Source: Paroedura picta | Lineage: Eukaryota > Chordata > Lepidosauria > Squamata > Gekkonidae | NCBI RefSeq assembly: GCF_049243985.1 | Contig: NC_135370.1 | Location: forward strand, 173,934,824-173,998,823 | DNA: 64,000 nt | Direction of reading: 5' to 3' | Shown: in pieces, positions 10,975-21,558 of the stretch | Layout of the letters: each line of letters begins with the position of its first letter | Position numbering within the stretch: position 1 is the first letter of the stretch | Notes under the pieces: generated by a model | Seen by the model: the letters and a program-made list of their open reading frames with translations, nothing else | Database searches by the model: none | Told to the model about the DNA's origin: nothing | Position numbers and translations under genes: made by a program

Positions 10975-11225
10975 CTGTGAAAAAGAAGTGTTGGTTTTTA
11001 TGCCCCACTTTTTTCTACCTAAAGAGTCTTAAAGTGGCTTCCAATTGCCTTCCCTTCCTCTCCCCATGGCAAGCACCTCGTGAGGTGGGTGAGGCTGAGA
11101 GAGCTCTGAAAGAACTGTGACTAGCCCAAGGTCACCCAGCAGGCTTCTTGCGGAGGAGGAGTGGGGATCAAACCTGGTTCTCCAGATTAAAGTCTGTGGC
11201 TTTTAACTATATCACACTGACTCTC
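10975..11225 (-). repeat. tRNA-headed SINE (CORE/MIR-like)
   Basis: Reverse copy from 'agaagtgttggtttttatgc' through 'ccaaggtcacccagcaggct' to the head near 'atatcacactgactctc'. Confidence 0.7.
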
Positions 11226-12088
11226 CAAGCCTCCATGACTTTTCTTCAAATATTTATAAGCTTGTTGAACTAGAGTGGAAAAACTGCACAAAACTATTAA
11301 ATATGTGGGCTGCCTTTGACTTAGAGGGCAGACGGGCTGGTTCCAGATGTTATGAAATAAGGTTCACAAGTCAGAAAAATCTCGAATGCTTTTTTATTCC
11401 CTCTGTTTCATGTTTCAAATCACTGTTTCTCAACAGTTACACTAAGGCTAGAAAGCAGACCTCGAATTGCTTTATTACCAGGGAGAAAAAACAAGATCAA
11501 TTTAGTTTTGAAGGTTTGATCCACAAGCGCACATGGTCTGTGGGTTCCCAAGCTCAAGTTAGTTTTTTGCCACCTGACCCAGCCAGCCACATTGTATAGG
11601 TCACTGAAAACCTCCAGTACCAACCCGATCTTCAACAAACAGCAGCTATGCAAACAAATTCAGAACTCAGGGCACTCCTGCCTCAGCAACATCACAGCAT
11701 CATCCTAGAAGAACCACTGTTCTTTGTTATGATATTGCAGAATAGAAACTGAGGACTTTCAAACATTGTTTTTCTAGCATAGTTCTAAGCCCCCTTCCCT
11801 TTGCAAAGCTATTATTTTGTTGGTAAAATTTATTTTATTGTTGGAAACCTTCCATATTAGGGAGTTATTCCAGGAGTATCCAGGATGCTTTTATGAAGTT
11901 TAGGAGTGATTTTTTTTAAATCAACCTTTCTGTAGTGAAGCACTGGCTCAGATATTGTGGGACACATTTCCAAGTGGCAAGAACAAGATCAGGCTGTAGA
12001 TTTCTATGGATTTGGCTTGAAAAATGTGTAATGAATACAAATGTTTAACTGTGGCTGTGTATGCTTCCCTTACTACCTGTGGCTAGTA
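11226..12088. other. Intron 1 stretch without recognised features
   Basis: No repeat or exon was identified. The ORF at 11303-11599 has no recognisable family. Confidence 0.45.
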
Positions 12089-12091
12089 AAA

Positions 12092-12305
12092 CCAGAGTCC
12101 AGTAGCACCTTTAAGGCCAACAAAGATTTATTCAAGGCGTGAGCTTTCGAGTGCAAGCACTCTTCGTCAGACTGAAAACTGACTGACGAAGAATGCTTGC
12201 ACTCGAAAGCTCACGCCTTGAATAAATCTGTGTTGGTCTTAAAGGTGCTACTGGACTCTCATTTTATTGTGCTTCTTCAGACCAACACGGCTACTCATTT
12301 GAATC
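12092..12305. repeat. Head-to-head pair of Penelope-like (tentative) repeats with hammerhead-like cores
   Basis: Two copies of the same repeat are joined as inverted arms, about 12092-12175 and 12182-12265, around a short spacer. Each arm carries 'agtccagtagcacctttaag' or its complement and the hairpin block. On the minus strand, 12145-12170 reads CTGACGA, A, GAGTGC-TT-GCACTC, GAAA with a perfect 6-bp stem. The + strand copy at 12183-12208 has one mismatch in the stem. The right arm continues into 'cagaccaacacggctactc', the usual outer end. Confidence 0.65.
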
Positions 12306-12577
12306 TACCTGTGGCTGGAAATGTTATTGTGTTGTCTGGGGACTACAGCCACTTGGCTATTCATCACTTTGCTGTCTGTGCCAGGGACCTAAACTGTAAC
12401 TCTGATCTTCTCCAAAAGTTCCCGGATCATTAGTGATTCATATGTAGCTGTTAGCACTTTGTGTCCAGATATCTTCCCTTAGCCTTTTGATTTTATTGGT
12501 TAGATTCCTATAATTTATTTGAAAGCAAATGCTTAGCTTCAAATATTTATTTTTTTAGACTTTTATTCCACCCTGGA

Positions 12578-12870
12578 GAGGAGCCTCTTGTGGCGCAGAG
12601 TGGTAAGGCAGCAGACATGCTGTCTGAAGCTCTGCCCATGAGGTTGGGAGTTCAATCCCAGCAGCCGGCTCAAGGTTGACTCAGCCTTCCATCCTTCCGA
12701 GGTTGGTAAAATGAGTACCCAGCTTGCTGGGGGGTAAATGTTAACGACTGGGGAAGGCACTTGCAAACCACCCCGTATTGAGTCTGCCATGAAAACGCTA
12801 GGGGGTGTCACCCCAAGGGTCAGACATGACCCGGTGCTTGCACAGGGGATACCTTTATCTTTATCTTTTA
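12578..12870 (+). repeat. Sauria-type SINE, full length
   Basis: The head gagcctcttgtggcgcagag and the tail 'acaggggatacctttatctt' with (CTTTAT)n are intact. Ten bases, ccaccctgga, are duplicated at 12568-12577 and 12871-12880. Confidence 0.88.
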
Positions 12871-13374
12871 CCACCCTGGAATCTTCACAATAAAATCCCT
12901 GAATGCACTGCAGCAAGCTGCTTACAATATACATTCAGTATTTAGAGTTTGCTGTCCCTTCACTTTTTTGTAAGGTATCGTGGTTATAGTATGGGTATCC
13001 TATCCATTATGTTTGACATGCACAATGGACTTTTAATAGTAATTTGGAGAGCTGTCATACGAAGGCTAATTTTATTCATTGCTATCTGAACCAATCCGGT
13101 TCAACAAAAGACTCTCCCCTGCCCTTGCCATAGTCCTGATCCAAACCAGCTCCCAGTGGTGTCTGGGAACAGTTCTTAGCAGCTGCGGTTTGACTGTGGG
13201 GAGGGAGATTCTGAGTTCTGCAGATCAGTTCAAGGCCTCTAAAGCCCCCAAGAGGAGATGCTGCAGGGCGGTGGTGGACAACTAGCACATCTCCCCCAGT
13301 TCTGCTGGTCACTTACGTGATTGGCTCATGCCTGGTGTCAGAGCTTCCCAGAGGCAAACTTAGGTCATAGTATC

Positions 13375-13523
13375 ATAGAATCATAGAATAATAGTGTTGG
13401 AAGGGACCTCATGGGTCATCTAGTCCAACCCCTTGCACTATGCAGGACACTCTTTTGAATTAATCTCATCGCATTCGTTCTGGTCTGTCCCTCCAGGGCA
13501 AGAGAGAACAATTCTGCTCCATC
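13375..13523 (-). repeat. CR1 LINE 3' end, left part (split by hAT)
   Basis: It starts 'atcatagaatcatagaataa' and reads through 'ggaagggacctcatgggtca' to 'ctgctccat', after an internal deletion relative to other CR1 copies here. It resumes at 14281 on the other side of the hAT insertion. Confidence 0.85.
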
Positions 13524-13531
13524 CTCTATAT

Positions 13532-14280
13532 TAGTGGTCCCCAACTTTTTTATCACCGGGGACCATTCAACGCCGGGGACCACTCACCGGGGACCACTCA
13601 ACGCCTTTTCCTGAGGCCCAGTGGGGGGGGGGGTGTAGTTTACTCCTCTACTCTCAACCACTGCCCTAACGCTCTCTGATCGCTATGGTAATGTTTAAAC
13701 ATCCCTTCAAAATAAGATACAGACACGTCACAACAATGAACATAAGGAACATTTTATTTTCATGGAAATTTTAATTCATGACAATGACAAATCAATGGAA
13801 ACCCTGAGCTTATTTCTCTGCAACGAGATAGTCCCATCTGGGAGTGATGGGAGACAATGACACCCAAGGTGTGTTGTAAAGGGCTGGGGGGGATGATGTA
13901 AAGCAGTGGTCCCCAACCTTTTTGAGGCTGGGGACCGGCAGGGCAACTGCCCGCCCGTGCATGTGTGCATGCACGGCTGGGCCGCGCATGTGCAATGCGC
14001 GGGCGCAGCCCTGATTCCCTCTCCCCCCCCTCCCGCAGTAAGAAGCTTCCCGGGCTGCAAGCTTGCGGCCTGCAAAGTTTTTTACTGCGGGGGGGGGGCG
14101 GGGAGAGGGAGCTGCGGCCCGGCGCCAAGGCCTTCGCGGCCCGGCACCAGGCTGCGGCCCGCGGGTTGGGGACCACTGATGTAAAGGGCCGGGGGGGGGG
14201 GAGAAGGCATCCTTCGGGGCCCACCTCCAATTAGTTGAAGGACCACATGTGGTCCGCGGCCCACAGGTTGGGGATCGCTA
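13532..14280. mobile_element. hAT transposon (GGTCCCCAAC family), outer copy
   Basis: Its left end is TAGTGGTCCCCAACTTTTTT and its right end is 'ccacaggttggggatcgcta'. An exact target duplication, CTCTATAT, lies at 13524-13531 and 14281-14288. It has no transposase frame and contains a second hAT at 13904-14178. G and C runs inside explain several spurious ORFs on both strands. Confidence 0.85.
13904..14178. mobile_element. hAT transposon (GGTCCCCAAC family), nested copy
   Basis: The ends are CAGTGGTCCCCAACCTTTTT and 'gcgggttggggaccactg'. An exact 8-bp duplication, ATGTAAAG, lies at 13896-13903 and 14179-14186, inside the outer hAT. The body is very GC-rich and non-coding. Confidence 0.88.
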
Positions 14281-14365
14281 CTCTATATGGCAGCCTTTTA
14301 AATACTTGAAGATGGTTATCAGATCCCCTCGCAGTCGTCTCCTCTCTAGGCTAAAGTCAACACCA
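14281..14365 (-). repeat. CR1 LINE 3' end, right part
   Basis: The text 'ggcagccttttaaatacttg' and 'cagtcgtctcctctctaggc' is the direct continuation of the CR1 interrupted at 13531. Confidence 0.85.
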
Positions 14366-14899
14366 TCTTTCCCAGCTCCTGGGCAGGGAGATTCCAGTTG
14401 GGAAATCAGAACCTAACTGGTTTTAATAATGATAATGATAATAATAATAATAAACATTGTACCCTATAGGAATGGACAGTGACTTACAATATAAATATAA
14501 ATAAAAACATAAATTACATAAAATCACTAGTTAAAACCTACACTTTAAAACTGTCAATAGATAGGAGACCTAATCAAATGTTTTTATGAATAAAACTGTC
14601 TTCAGCTGTCTAGTAAAGATAGAGAATGAGGGGGGCCAGGCATACTTCCCTGGGGAGGTTGTGGTGATGCCAGTGAAAAGACCCTCGCTCGTGTACCCTC
14701 CAGACCAGCTTCCTTGATCAATCAAGAGGGCTTCTCCCTGATATGCATGAAATTACAGGTGTGCATGCCTCCGACCAATTTTATAGATGCCACTGAAAGT
14801 GGTTTTGACTCCTATTGTTCCTATGCATGTGCGAAGCAGGAATGAGGCAATCCTCAGTAAATTTGTATTAGTTTTAAAATCAATTTATTACCATTCATG

Positions 14900-15064
14900 A
14901 AAAAAGACTGTTAGTCACATATTAAGTAGATATCAGGAAAAAACTTTTTTCACAGTTGGAGTAATTCAGCAGTGGAATGGGCTGCCTGAGTACATGTTGA
15001 GCTCCCCCTCACTGGTGGTCTTTAAGCAGCAGCTGGACAGATACTTGTCCTGGATGCTTTAGGC
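14900..15064 (+). repeat. CR1 LINE 3' region, left part (split by MITE)
   Basis: The segment 'cagcagtggaatgggctgcc', 'gctccccctcactggtggtc' and 'agctggacagatacttgtcc' is a CR1 3' end. It resumes at 15201-15262 with 'gagcagggggtgggactaga' and 'ctatgattctag'. Confidence 0.8.
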
Positions 15065-15200
15065 CAGGGGTAGTCAAACTGCGGCCCTCCAGATGTCCAT
15101 GGACTACAATTCCCAGGAGCCCCTGCCAGCGAATGCTGGCAGGGGTTTCTGGGAATTGTAGTCCATGGACATCTGGAGGGCCACAGTTTGACTACCCTTG
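15065..15200. mobile_element. Palindromic hAT MITE, copy 3
   Basis: A near-perfect palindrome with an exact 8-bp duplication, CTTTAGGC, at 15057-15064 and 15201-15208. It interrupts a CR1 3' end. Confidence 0.92.
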
Positions 15201-15262
15201 CTTTAGGCTAATTCCTCATTGAGCAGGGGGTGGGACTAGATGGCCCAGTTCTATGATTCTAG
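15201..15262 (+). repeat. CR1 LINE 3' end, right part
   Basis: This continues the CR1 segment that ends at 15064 and closes with the CR1 terminal 'ttctatgattctag'. Confidence 0.8.
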
Positions 15263-15589
15263 CTGCTTACAAATTTCTACATGTGATGGAATATTGCATC
15301 TATCTTGATATAATATTAATAAGCAGGGAGGATTCATGAGGACTTGAAAGGAAAGGGAAATCTCATTTCATCGCCCCATAGCTCCTGCTTTCCACCACCC
15401 TGTTGCTGGCTCTGATTTGCCACCTCCAGGTGATGACTAATCCTGGTCTATCTCCTGACTACCACAACCTTTGAGGCATTTACTCATACACTGTTAAACT
15501 TTGGTCTGGGAGCCCAAGTCTGTGCATACACAGACATGTACTTATGGTTATATTTCAAGGGGAAATGAGAAAGAGAAAGCAAGTAAGCA

Positions 15590-16225
15590 TAAGAACCCTG
15601 CTGCATAAGATCAGTGGTCTGTTTAATCTAGAGTCCTGTCTCACAAATAGTAAAATCGGTTGCCTACAAGATACTGGCTAAGGTCTTCCCTAATAGACCT
15701 TTTTAGTATTGGTATTCAGAGGTTTAATGGATTAATAAATGGAGGTTCCCTTCATTCACTAAGGCTAGTAGCCACCAATGGAGTTCTCTAGCTGAATCTG
15801 TATTTTTCCGGCTTAAAGAGATCTGTGCTTATGGCCATAACTAAATCCAGTGGAAGTGAATCCCATCATGGAATTCCTCATTAAGTAGAGAAGTATATCC
15901 TTTGATCCATCCTAAGCCTGTTGCCCATCAATTTCATTGGGTGCTTCTAGGTTCTAATATTATGGGAGAGGGAGAAAACTCCCCAGCTCATGCCACGTGT
16001 CTCTCCATAGTTTCCCTTTTTTTTCTAGACTGAAAAGTCCTAGAGGTTCTTCATAGGAGAGATGCTGTGCAATCCCTTGATCATCTCAGCTTCCCTCATC
16101 TGTACTTTTTCCAGATCTGCAGTAATCTTTTTGAGTTATAGTTACCATAACTTCACACAATACTTAAAATAGGCCACACCTTATCTTTATGCAACAACAT
16201 TATAATATTGGCTGTTTATTTTCAG
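15590..16225 (-). repeat. Older CR1/L3-type LINE, first part
   Basis: Decayed sequence including 'aggagagatgctgtgcaatc', 'cttgatcatctcagcttccc' and 'aaaataggccacacc' resembles 3' portions of old CR1/L3 elements. The family is recognised by text similarity only. It is interrupted at 16226 by a younger CR1. Confidence 0.5.
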
Positions 16226-16545
16226 TCATAGAATCATTGAATACTTGAGTTGGAAGGGATCTCCTGGGTCATCTACTCCAACCCCTGCGCTATGCAGAAT
16301 GCTCACAACCCTATTGCTCATCCACTGTAACCTACCATCCCCTTGAACCTTCACAGAATCAGCCTCTCCATCAGATGGCTATCCAGACTCTGTTTAAAAA
16401 TCTCCAAAGATGGAGAACCCACCATCTCCCGAGGAAACCTGTTCCACTGAGAAACCGCTCTGACTTTCAGGAACCTCTTCTGGATGTTTAGACAGAATTT
16501 CTTTTGAATTTATTTCATCCTATTGGTTCTGGTCCATCCCTCCTT
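16226..16545 (-). repeat. Younger CR1 LINE 3' end inside older LINE
   Basis: It starts 'tcatagaatcattgaatact' and contains all blocks of the common CR1 3' end: 'aaaaatctccaaagatggag', 'gaaaccgctctgactttcag' and 'tggttctggtccatccctcc'. Confidence 0.85.
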
Positions 16546-16970
16546 TTCTGAATAACCTTTCACCAGCTGCCCACTGAGTCAATGGTTTCATTGAGCTATG
16601 CACTGGAACTTCAAGATCTCTTTCCTTCTCAGCATACATTTAAAGTATATTTTGTTCCTGGGTGCATCACCATAGGCCCTGTGGGTGACTGACACTGAAT
16701 TTTGTTTGCCATGTTATTTTCCATTCACTCAAGTCAGAGAAATGTTTTTGGAGCTTTTCACCATCTGTCTTGGTTTTCACCTTCCTGAATAGTTTGGAGT
16801 CATCTGCAAATTAGGACCACTATACTGCTCATCCCCCATTCCAGATCATTGATGAATAATTTAAATAATGATGGTTCAAATACAGACCTTTGTAGAACAC
16901 CACCGCCCAGTACCCTCCATTATGAGAACTGTCCCATTGATTCTCATTCTTCCTGTAGTTTGGACATGTT
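16546..16970 (-). repeat. Older CR1/L3-type LINE, second part
   Basis: Text such as 'gtttggagtcatctgcaaat' and 'ttccagatcattgatgaata' followed by 'cagacctttgtagaacacca' is typical of the reverse strand of old CR1/L3 elements of amniotes. It continues the segment before 16226. Confidence 0.55.
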
Positions 16971-17229
16971 TAATACATAAAACGATTGAGAGGAACCGGA
17001 GCTTTTAGTGTTTTGTGGGGCCTGCAAAATGGAGCTCTTCTGCCAGGTCTATGGTTGAAGCTGGCGGTAGCGAGGAAGATCTGCAGGGTCCCCATGGTAT
17101 ACTCAACAGTCAATTCGCATTGTGACCCTCTTTATTTCCCCTTAGAGTTTTAGGGGGGGGAGGAGGTTGGGGTAGTTTTACTGCCATGTCCTGTTTTTAT
17201 TGTAATTTTTGCTATCCATTTTAATGGGG

Positions 17230-17410
17230 CTTTATTGGAGTTTATATTTATTTATTTGTTATTTAGCTTTCTTACTTGCCTCTCCCTGGAGGCTCGAGGC
17301 AAGTTGTAGCACATACACCCCAGTAAAACCATACAATAAAACCCATAAGAACAAGAATATATACAATTAACAAGCACAATACAAGCACAATAAAAACAAG
17401 ATAGCAAAAG
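17230..17410 (-). repeat. LINE 3' tail (L2-like), tentative
   Basis: It has (ATTT)n, then 'agctttcttacttgcctctc', then a run rich in 'acaataaaac' and 'acaagcacaat', as at the ends of L2-like LINEs in reverse. Confidence 0.4.
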
Positions 17411-17617
17411 GTTACTAGACACGAGCCAGTTTCTCACCACAAGCCAGTTCCGAGAGTGGCGGGCAATAAATTGAATATAATAATAATTTAGGTAAACCAT
17501 GTGTTTATTGAGTCCAGTGATTGGCTTGATTGACTGAATGGCTAGAAGGGAAGATAAACATCAAAAATGCAGTGCTGTGAAATCAGAGTTATGCAAGCAT
17601 TCTGGAAGCAGTCATAT

Positions 17618-17830
17618 TTCATAGAATCACAGAATCATAGAGTTGGAAGGGGCCACATAGGCCATCTAGTCCAAGCCCCTGCTCAACGCAGGATCAGCCC
17701 AAAGCATCCTAAAGCATCCAAGAAAAGTGTGCATCCAACCTTTGCTTGAAGACTGCCAGTGAGGGGGAGCTCACCACCTCCTTAGGCAGCCTCTTCCACT
17801 GCTGAACTACTGTGAAAAATTTCCACTCAT
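17618..17830 (-). repeat. CR1 LINE 3' end (second CR1 subfamily)
   Basis: It starts 'ttcatagaatcacagaatca' and contains 'gccatctagtccaagcccct' and 'gccagtgagggggagctcac', the marker of a CR1 subfamily also seen at 31.5-32.0 kb and 50.0 kb. Confidence 0.85.
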
Positions 17831-18780
17831 CAGTGAAATCCATTTATATACAGTGCCCTCCAAAAGAGAAGGGGCCGAGGGGAGGGGAAGGCATTGTAAT
17901 GAAGGCTGCTTTGGTGTCAAGTTGACTGGGCAGACCAAGGAGGGATGTCTGGCTTAAAGTGGGGGGGGGGGAAGGAAAAGGGCAAATGGAACAGAGCCTT
18001 GGAAGCATCAGAAAAAACAGAAAGATGGGAAGAGAAATAGCACAATGGACAGTGGCTGGTCAGAAGTGAAAAGGAGGAAAGAATACACTGTTGGCAGGAA
18101 GAGGACTTTTTTCAGTAAAGTTCTGAGAAAGAGGAGAGAGAGACGAAGAGAGCCAGAGGCAAGGGCATGGTTGGGTGGGTGAAGACAGATGATGATCTGG
18201 GCATGGAATTGGGGTCACTTTGTGGGCAGTTAGTTGTGATGCTATGATTCTAACATCTGTGGCAGGACATTCTGTTGTTCCATATGCACTGGTAATTCAA
18301 TTTGGTCTGGGTGTGAAGACATCCCATAGAGCAGGTTTTCATGAAACCCTGGGGGTTCTTGACAGCACTGCGTAGGTTTCCTGAATGGGTGTGAGGTAAT
18401 TAATTTTTAATATATTTTTAAAAAATGTGTTAAACATTTTTTCAGGTGATATGACCACATATGATTATGTCGACCCTTTCCGCCTTTCCCCAAATGGCCA
18501 GTGATGGGCCTGGAAGGGGTGGGAAGGGGATGGGCCTTGGGTGGGCATGTATACAGCTATGCTACTAAAACATATTCTGCACTTTCGTGCCATTTCTGTG
18601 GTTTCTTGAAGAGTATTTTAATGGTTTCTCAACAGTAAAAAAGGTGATAAAGGCTGCCATAGAGTCATGAATGGTTGATGAATGGGTGTGACAATTAAGA
18701 AATGGCTGTCTTGCCATGTGATTGCATTTTATCACATGGATTCTTATCATGATTCGCTTGACCCAAGATGGAATCTGCCC
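17831..18780. other. Intron 1 stretch without recognised features
   Basis: A purine-rich segment lies at about 17860-18180. No gene or repeat family was recognised. Confidence 0.45.
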
Positions 18781-19010
18781 ACATCTATGGTTTATTTATT
18801 TGTGTTATTTATAGTCTGCCTTTCTCACTGGTATTCAAGATGGATTATTACAAGATAGGACATTATACAAGATAGGACATTCAATAAACAATGAAATACA
18901 ACTTGGGTTGTAGAACCCAACCAGAAATCTAAAATAAAACTGAAGCAAAGCATAAGTGGCTGCATAGACCTCAGTGCATTGATGACAACTACTGGTAACT
19001 TATGAATGTA

Positions 19011-19298
19011 AAGGTAAAGGTAAAGGTAAAGGTATCCCCTGTGCAAGCACCGGGTCATGTCTGACCCTTGGGGTGACGCCCTCTAGCATTTTCATGGCAG
19101 ACTCAATACGGGGTGGTTTGCCAGTGCCTTCCCCAGTCATTACCGTTTACCCCCCAGCAAGCTGGGTACTCATTTTACCGACCTCAGAAGTATGGAAGGC
19201 TGAGTCAACCTTGAGCCGGCTGCTGGGATCGAACTCCCAACCTCATGGGCAAAGCTTTCAGACGGCTGCCTTACCACTCTGCGCCACAAGAGGCTCTT
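19011..19298 (-). repeat. Sauria-type SINE, full length, reverse
   Basis: It begins with (AAAGGT)n, the complement of the ACCTTT tail, and ends with the complement of the gagcctcttgtgg head. A 13-bp duplication, acttatgaatgta, lies at 18998-19010 and 19299-19311. One ORF through it on the + strand is SINE-derived. Confidence 0.9.
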
Positions 19299-19308
19299 AC
19301 TTATGAAT

Positions 19309-19690
19309 GTACTAGGGGCCAAGTCCCTTGGCATTCAGGAATACAACAGGCACTTGATTGGGGTCTGTGTGTGGAAGAACTCTCCCTCCCCCCAGGACCC
19401 AGAAAGGCTGCAGGCTGGAGACCCCTGGGGAAGGGAACTCACCAGCAGGGGCAGCTCTCACACAGCAGGGATCTGCAGCCTCTGAGCCTCGGAGGGAAGT
19501 GGAATGATGAAGGGGTGATCAGGGGTGGGGGACGGAAGGTGATTGGTTGGCTGCTGGACAGACAGGCAAGCCATTTGGAGGAGGAGGCACTCAGGGATGG
19601 TACAGTTACCCTGAGTGGGTGTTAAGCGCTGAGTGGCAAGTCATGAGACCAGCTCCTCTTCCAAGGCCTTACCAGATATATATTATGTGG
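19309..19690. repeat. Unclassified TACTAG-hairpin repeat, copy 1
   Basis: It begins 'gtactaggggccaagtccct' and then 'aatacaacaggcact', like the element at 20685, and has a GC-rich body. It lies directly beside the reverse SINE. The right end, near 'agatatatattatg', is approximate. Confidence 0.45.
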
Positions 19691-20598
19691 AACAGATTTG
19701 CAAGCATCCTTAGGATGATGACATCTGTGGTAATAGATCAGACATCTTAATTATCAAGAAAAATGGTTTCTTTTTGTCCTCAGGTTTGTTGGATTTAACA
19801 TGATGTTATGCTTTTGTGGGGCACAATACAAGCTGTGCCATCCTTATACTATTACCACTTGTAAATAATCTTGTGTGCTTGAAGAATCACTAGCAATATG
19901 CATAATGAGTTTGTTCTGTTCCTTTGCTCAAGTAAGTAGCTTTATCCTGTTAGCTGAAAGAGTATCATTTACTCTGAACAGCCAAGTGATACTCTTCTTG
20001 CGCCAAGGCAGGCCCCGACACGTGCACTTGTGGTGATTAGATATTGTGAAAGCAGTAGTAAAGAGATCAAAGCCCTATTGCATTCCAGTCGCCATCTACT
20101 TTGTTTTCCTTGTATGTATCAGATGCTGAAGGATCAGGCATGGAGTTCATTTTTGTTTTGGAGTAGGCGTAAAAGGCCAGCCAACTGAGCTTCATGGTTC
20201 TGAGAGGGTTTGAACGTTCGATTTGGATGCAGAAAAACTTTACTTCTGAACCTGGCCTAGGCCTCATGTAGCACTTCATCATGGTTACTAGGCAGTGGGT
20301 TTGAACAGATTAACAGATGTTACTTAAAGCTTATTGTGTTTAATATTACTATTATTACCACTAGTGTGCAGATTTCTACATATGTTCATAATCTGGCTCC
20401 TTTCTTTGCTATTGGCTTCTATCAGTGGTCATTCTCTCGTCCCTTCCCTCAGCCAACCTAGGAACAATTGCTGTTTGGATCTTCCCTTCCCAGAACTTGA
20501 GTTCTGTAAGGCATTCCATCTAGACTTCCGTATTTTTATTTTCCCTTCCGATCCCCCTTTCTTTTTATGTTGGATTACATTATGTTGTTAGGTGCATT
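19691..20598. other. Intron 1 stretch without recognised features
   Basis: I see no repeat family or exon here. The ORFs at 20067-20282 and 20334-20591 have no recognisable family. Confidence 0.45.
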
Positions 20599-20599
20599 T

Positions 20600-20684
20600 A
20601 GATGGTAACCGTGTTGGTCTGAAGCAGCAGACAAAGTTTTAGTTCAGTAGCACTTTTAACAACAACAAAGTTTTATTGAAGATA
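20600..20684 (+). repeat. Penelope-like (tentative) repeat, left part
   Basis: It reads 'ggtaaccgtgttggtctgaa', 'agttcagtagcacttttaac' and 'aaagttttattgaag'. It is interrupted at 20684 and resumes at 21092 with 'aagcttgtgtgtacatgaac'. Confidence 0.55.
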
Positions 20685-21091
20685 TACTAGCAGAAAAGCC
20701 CGTTGTATGAAAAATACAACAGGCACTAGCCTTCCCCCCTCCCCCTGACATGGGCAGGCCTGCTGAAGCCATGGTGGGGCTGCTGGGGCGGGGGCAAGCA
20801 CTGGCGGGGGTTCCCTCCCCCCACCCGGGCAGCCCTGGCGAGACCACAGCTGCTTGGGGCAGTGGGAGCTCTGGCAGTCCCAGGCCCTCCCCCCTCCCTC
20901 CCTCCCTCCTAGCTCCTGTTTGCTGCCTGGCTTACCGCTGGCCTGTACTTCTTCCATGTGGAAGAAGTTGGAGGGGGATGCGGCCAGGGGCGGGACAGCC
21001 TAGCTGATTGGCTGTTCGTTGGATGATTGGTCAATCAGGTAGGCAATGAGTCCCAACTCCTCTCACCCCTTCAGTAGGGCTTTATGTTACA
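20685..21091. mobile_element. Unclassified TACTAG-hairpin element, copy 2
   Basis: The element starts TACTAGCAGAAAAGCCCGTT and has a terminal hairpin GCCCGTTGTAT / ATACAACAGGC with one mismatch. It is GC-rich in the middle and ends near 'ctttatgttaca'. The 7-bp repeat GAAGATA lies at 20678-20684 and 21092-21098. It lies inside a Penelope-like repeat. The ORFs here have no known family. Confidence 0.55.
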
Positions 21092-21468
21092 GAAGATAAG
21101 CTTGTGTGTACATGAACACTTTTCCAGAACCTATAAGAGAATGTTGTTGGTCTTATAAGTGTTGCAGGACTCAAACTTTGTTACATTGTTTGGTAGTTAC
21201 TTTGAATTTCAACCACCTTGAAGGACAGATATATACCATCATCAAATAATGTAATACACAGGAGAATTCATGGAGGAAATCATTTACAAGTATGCAAGTC
21301 TGTGGCTTATGCCTGATTTCTTGTTCTAGTGCTCATGTATGTGTTGTTTTCATTTGTTTTGCAAAAGATAAGACCAAATAAGTGTTTATTACATTGAAAA
21401 TGACTTACCAGTAAACTTTTCTTTTCTAACTATTCAACATTCTCTCTTTTTCCCTCCTTCCTTTCCAG

Positions 21469-21558
21469 TATCCAGTGTTCTATGGGCTGGTTCTTGCAGT
21501 CTGCTGGTGCTTACTGGTTTGCTTTAGTCGGATATATATGGGAATGCATTCAGTTCTG
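21469..21558 (+). CDS. SGPP1: SGPP1 coding exon 2 (residues 243-272)
   Basis: A 90-bp exon lies between a strong acceptor (ccttcctttccag|TATCC) and the donor TCTG|GTAAGA, and codes for exactly 30 residues starting YPVFYGLVLA. It carries the start of phosphatase motif C3: S262, R263 and the nucleophile His269 in SRIYMGMHS; the motif's Asp273 is the first residue of exon 3. The phase-0 boundaries fit exon 1 and exon 3 without change of frame. The human residues at this place, as recalled, are very similar (YGLI, SRIYMGMHS). It is too short to stand out as an ORF. Confidence 0.94.

Larger units (their letters stand above)
5381..21468 (+). other. SGPP1: SGPP1 intron 1 (16,088 bp)
   Basis: The intron starts GTAAGC and ends with a pyrimidine-rich tract and CCAG at 21468. 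It joins codons exactly (phase 0). It holds most of the nested transposon structures listed below. No additional exon was recognised in it. Confidence 0.9.
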
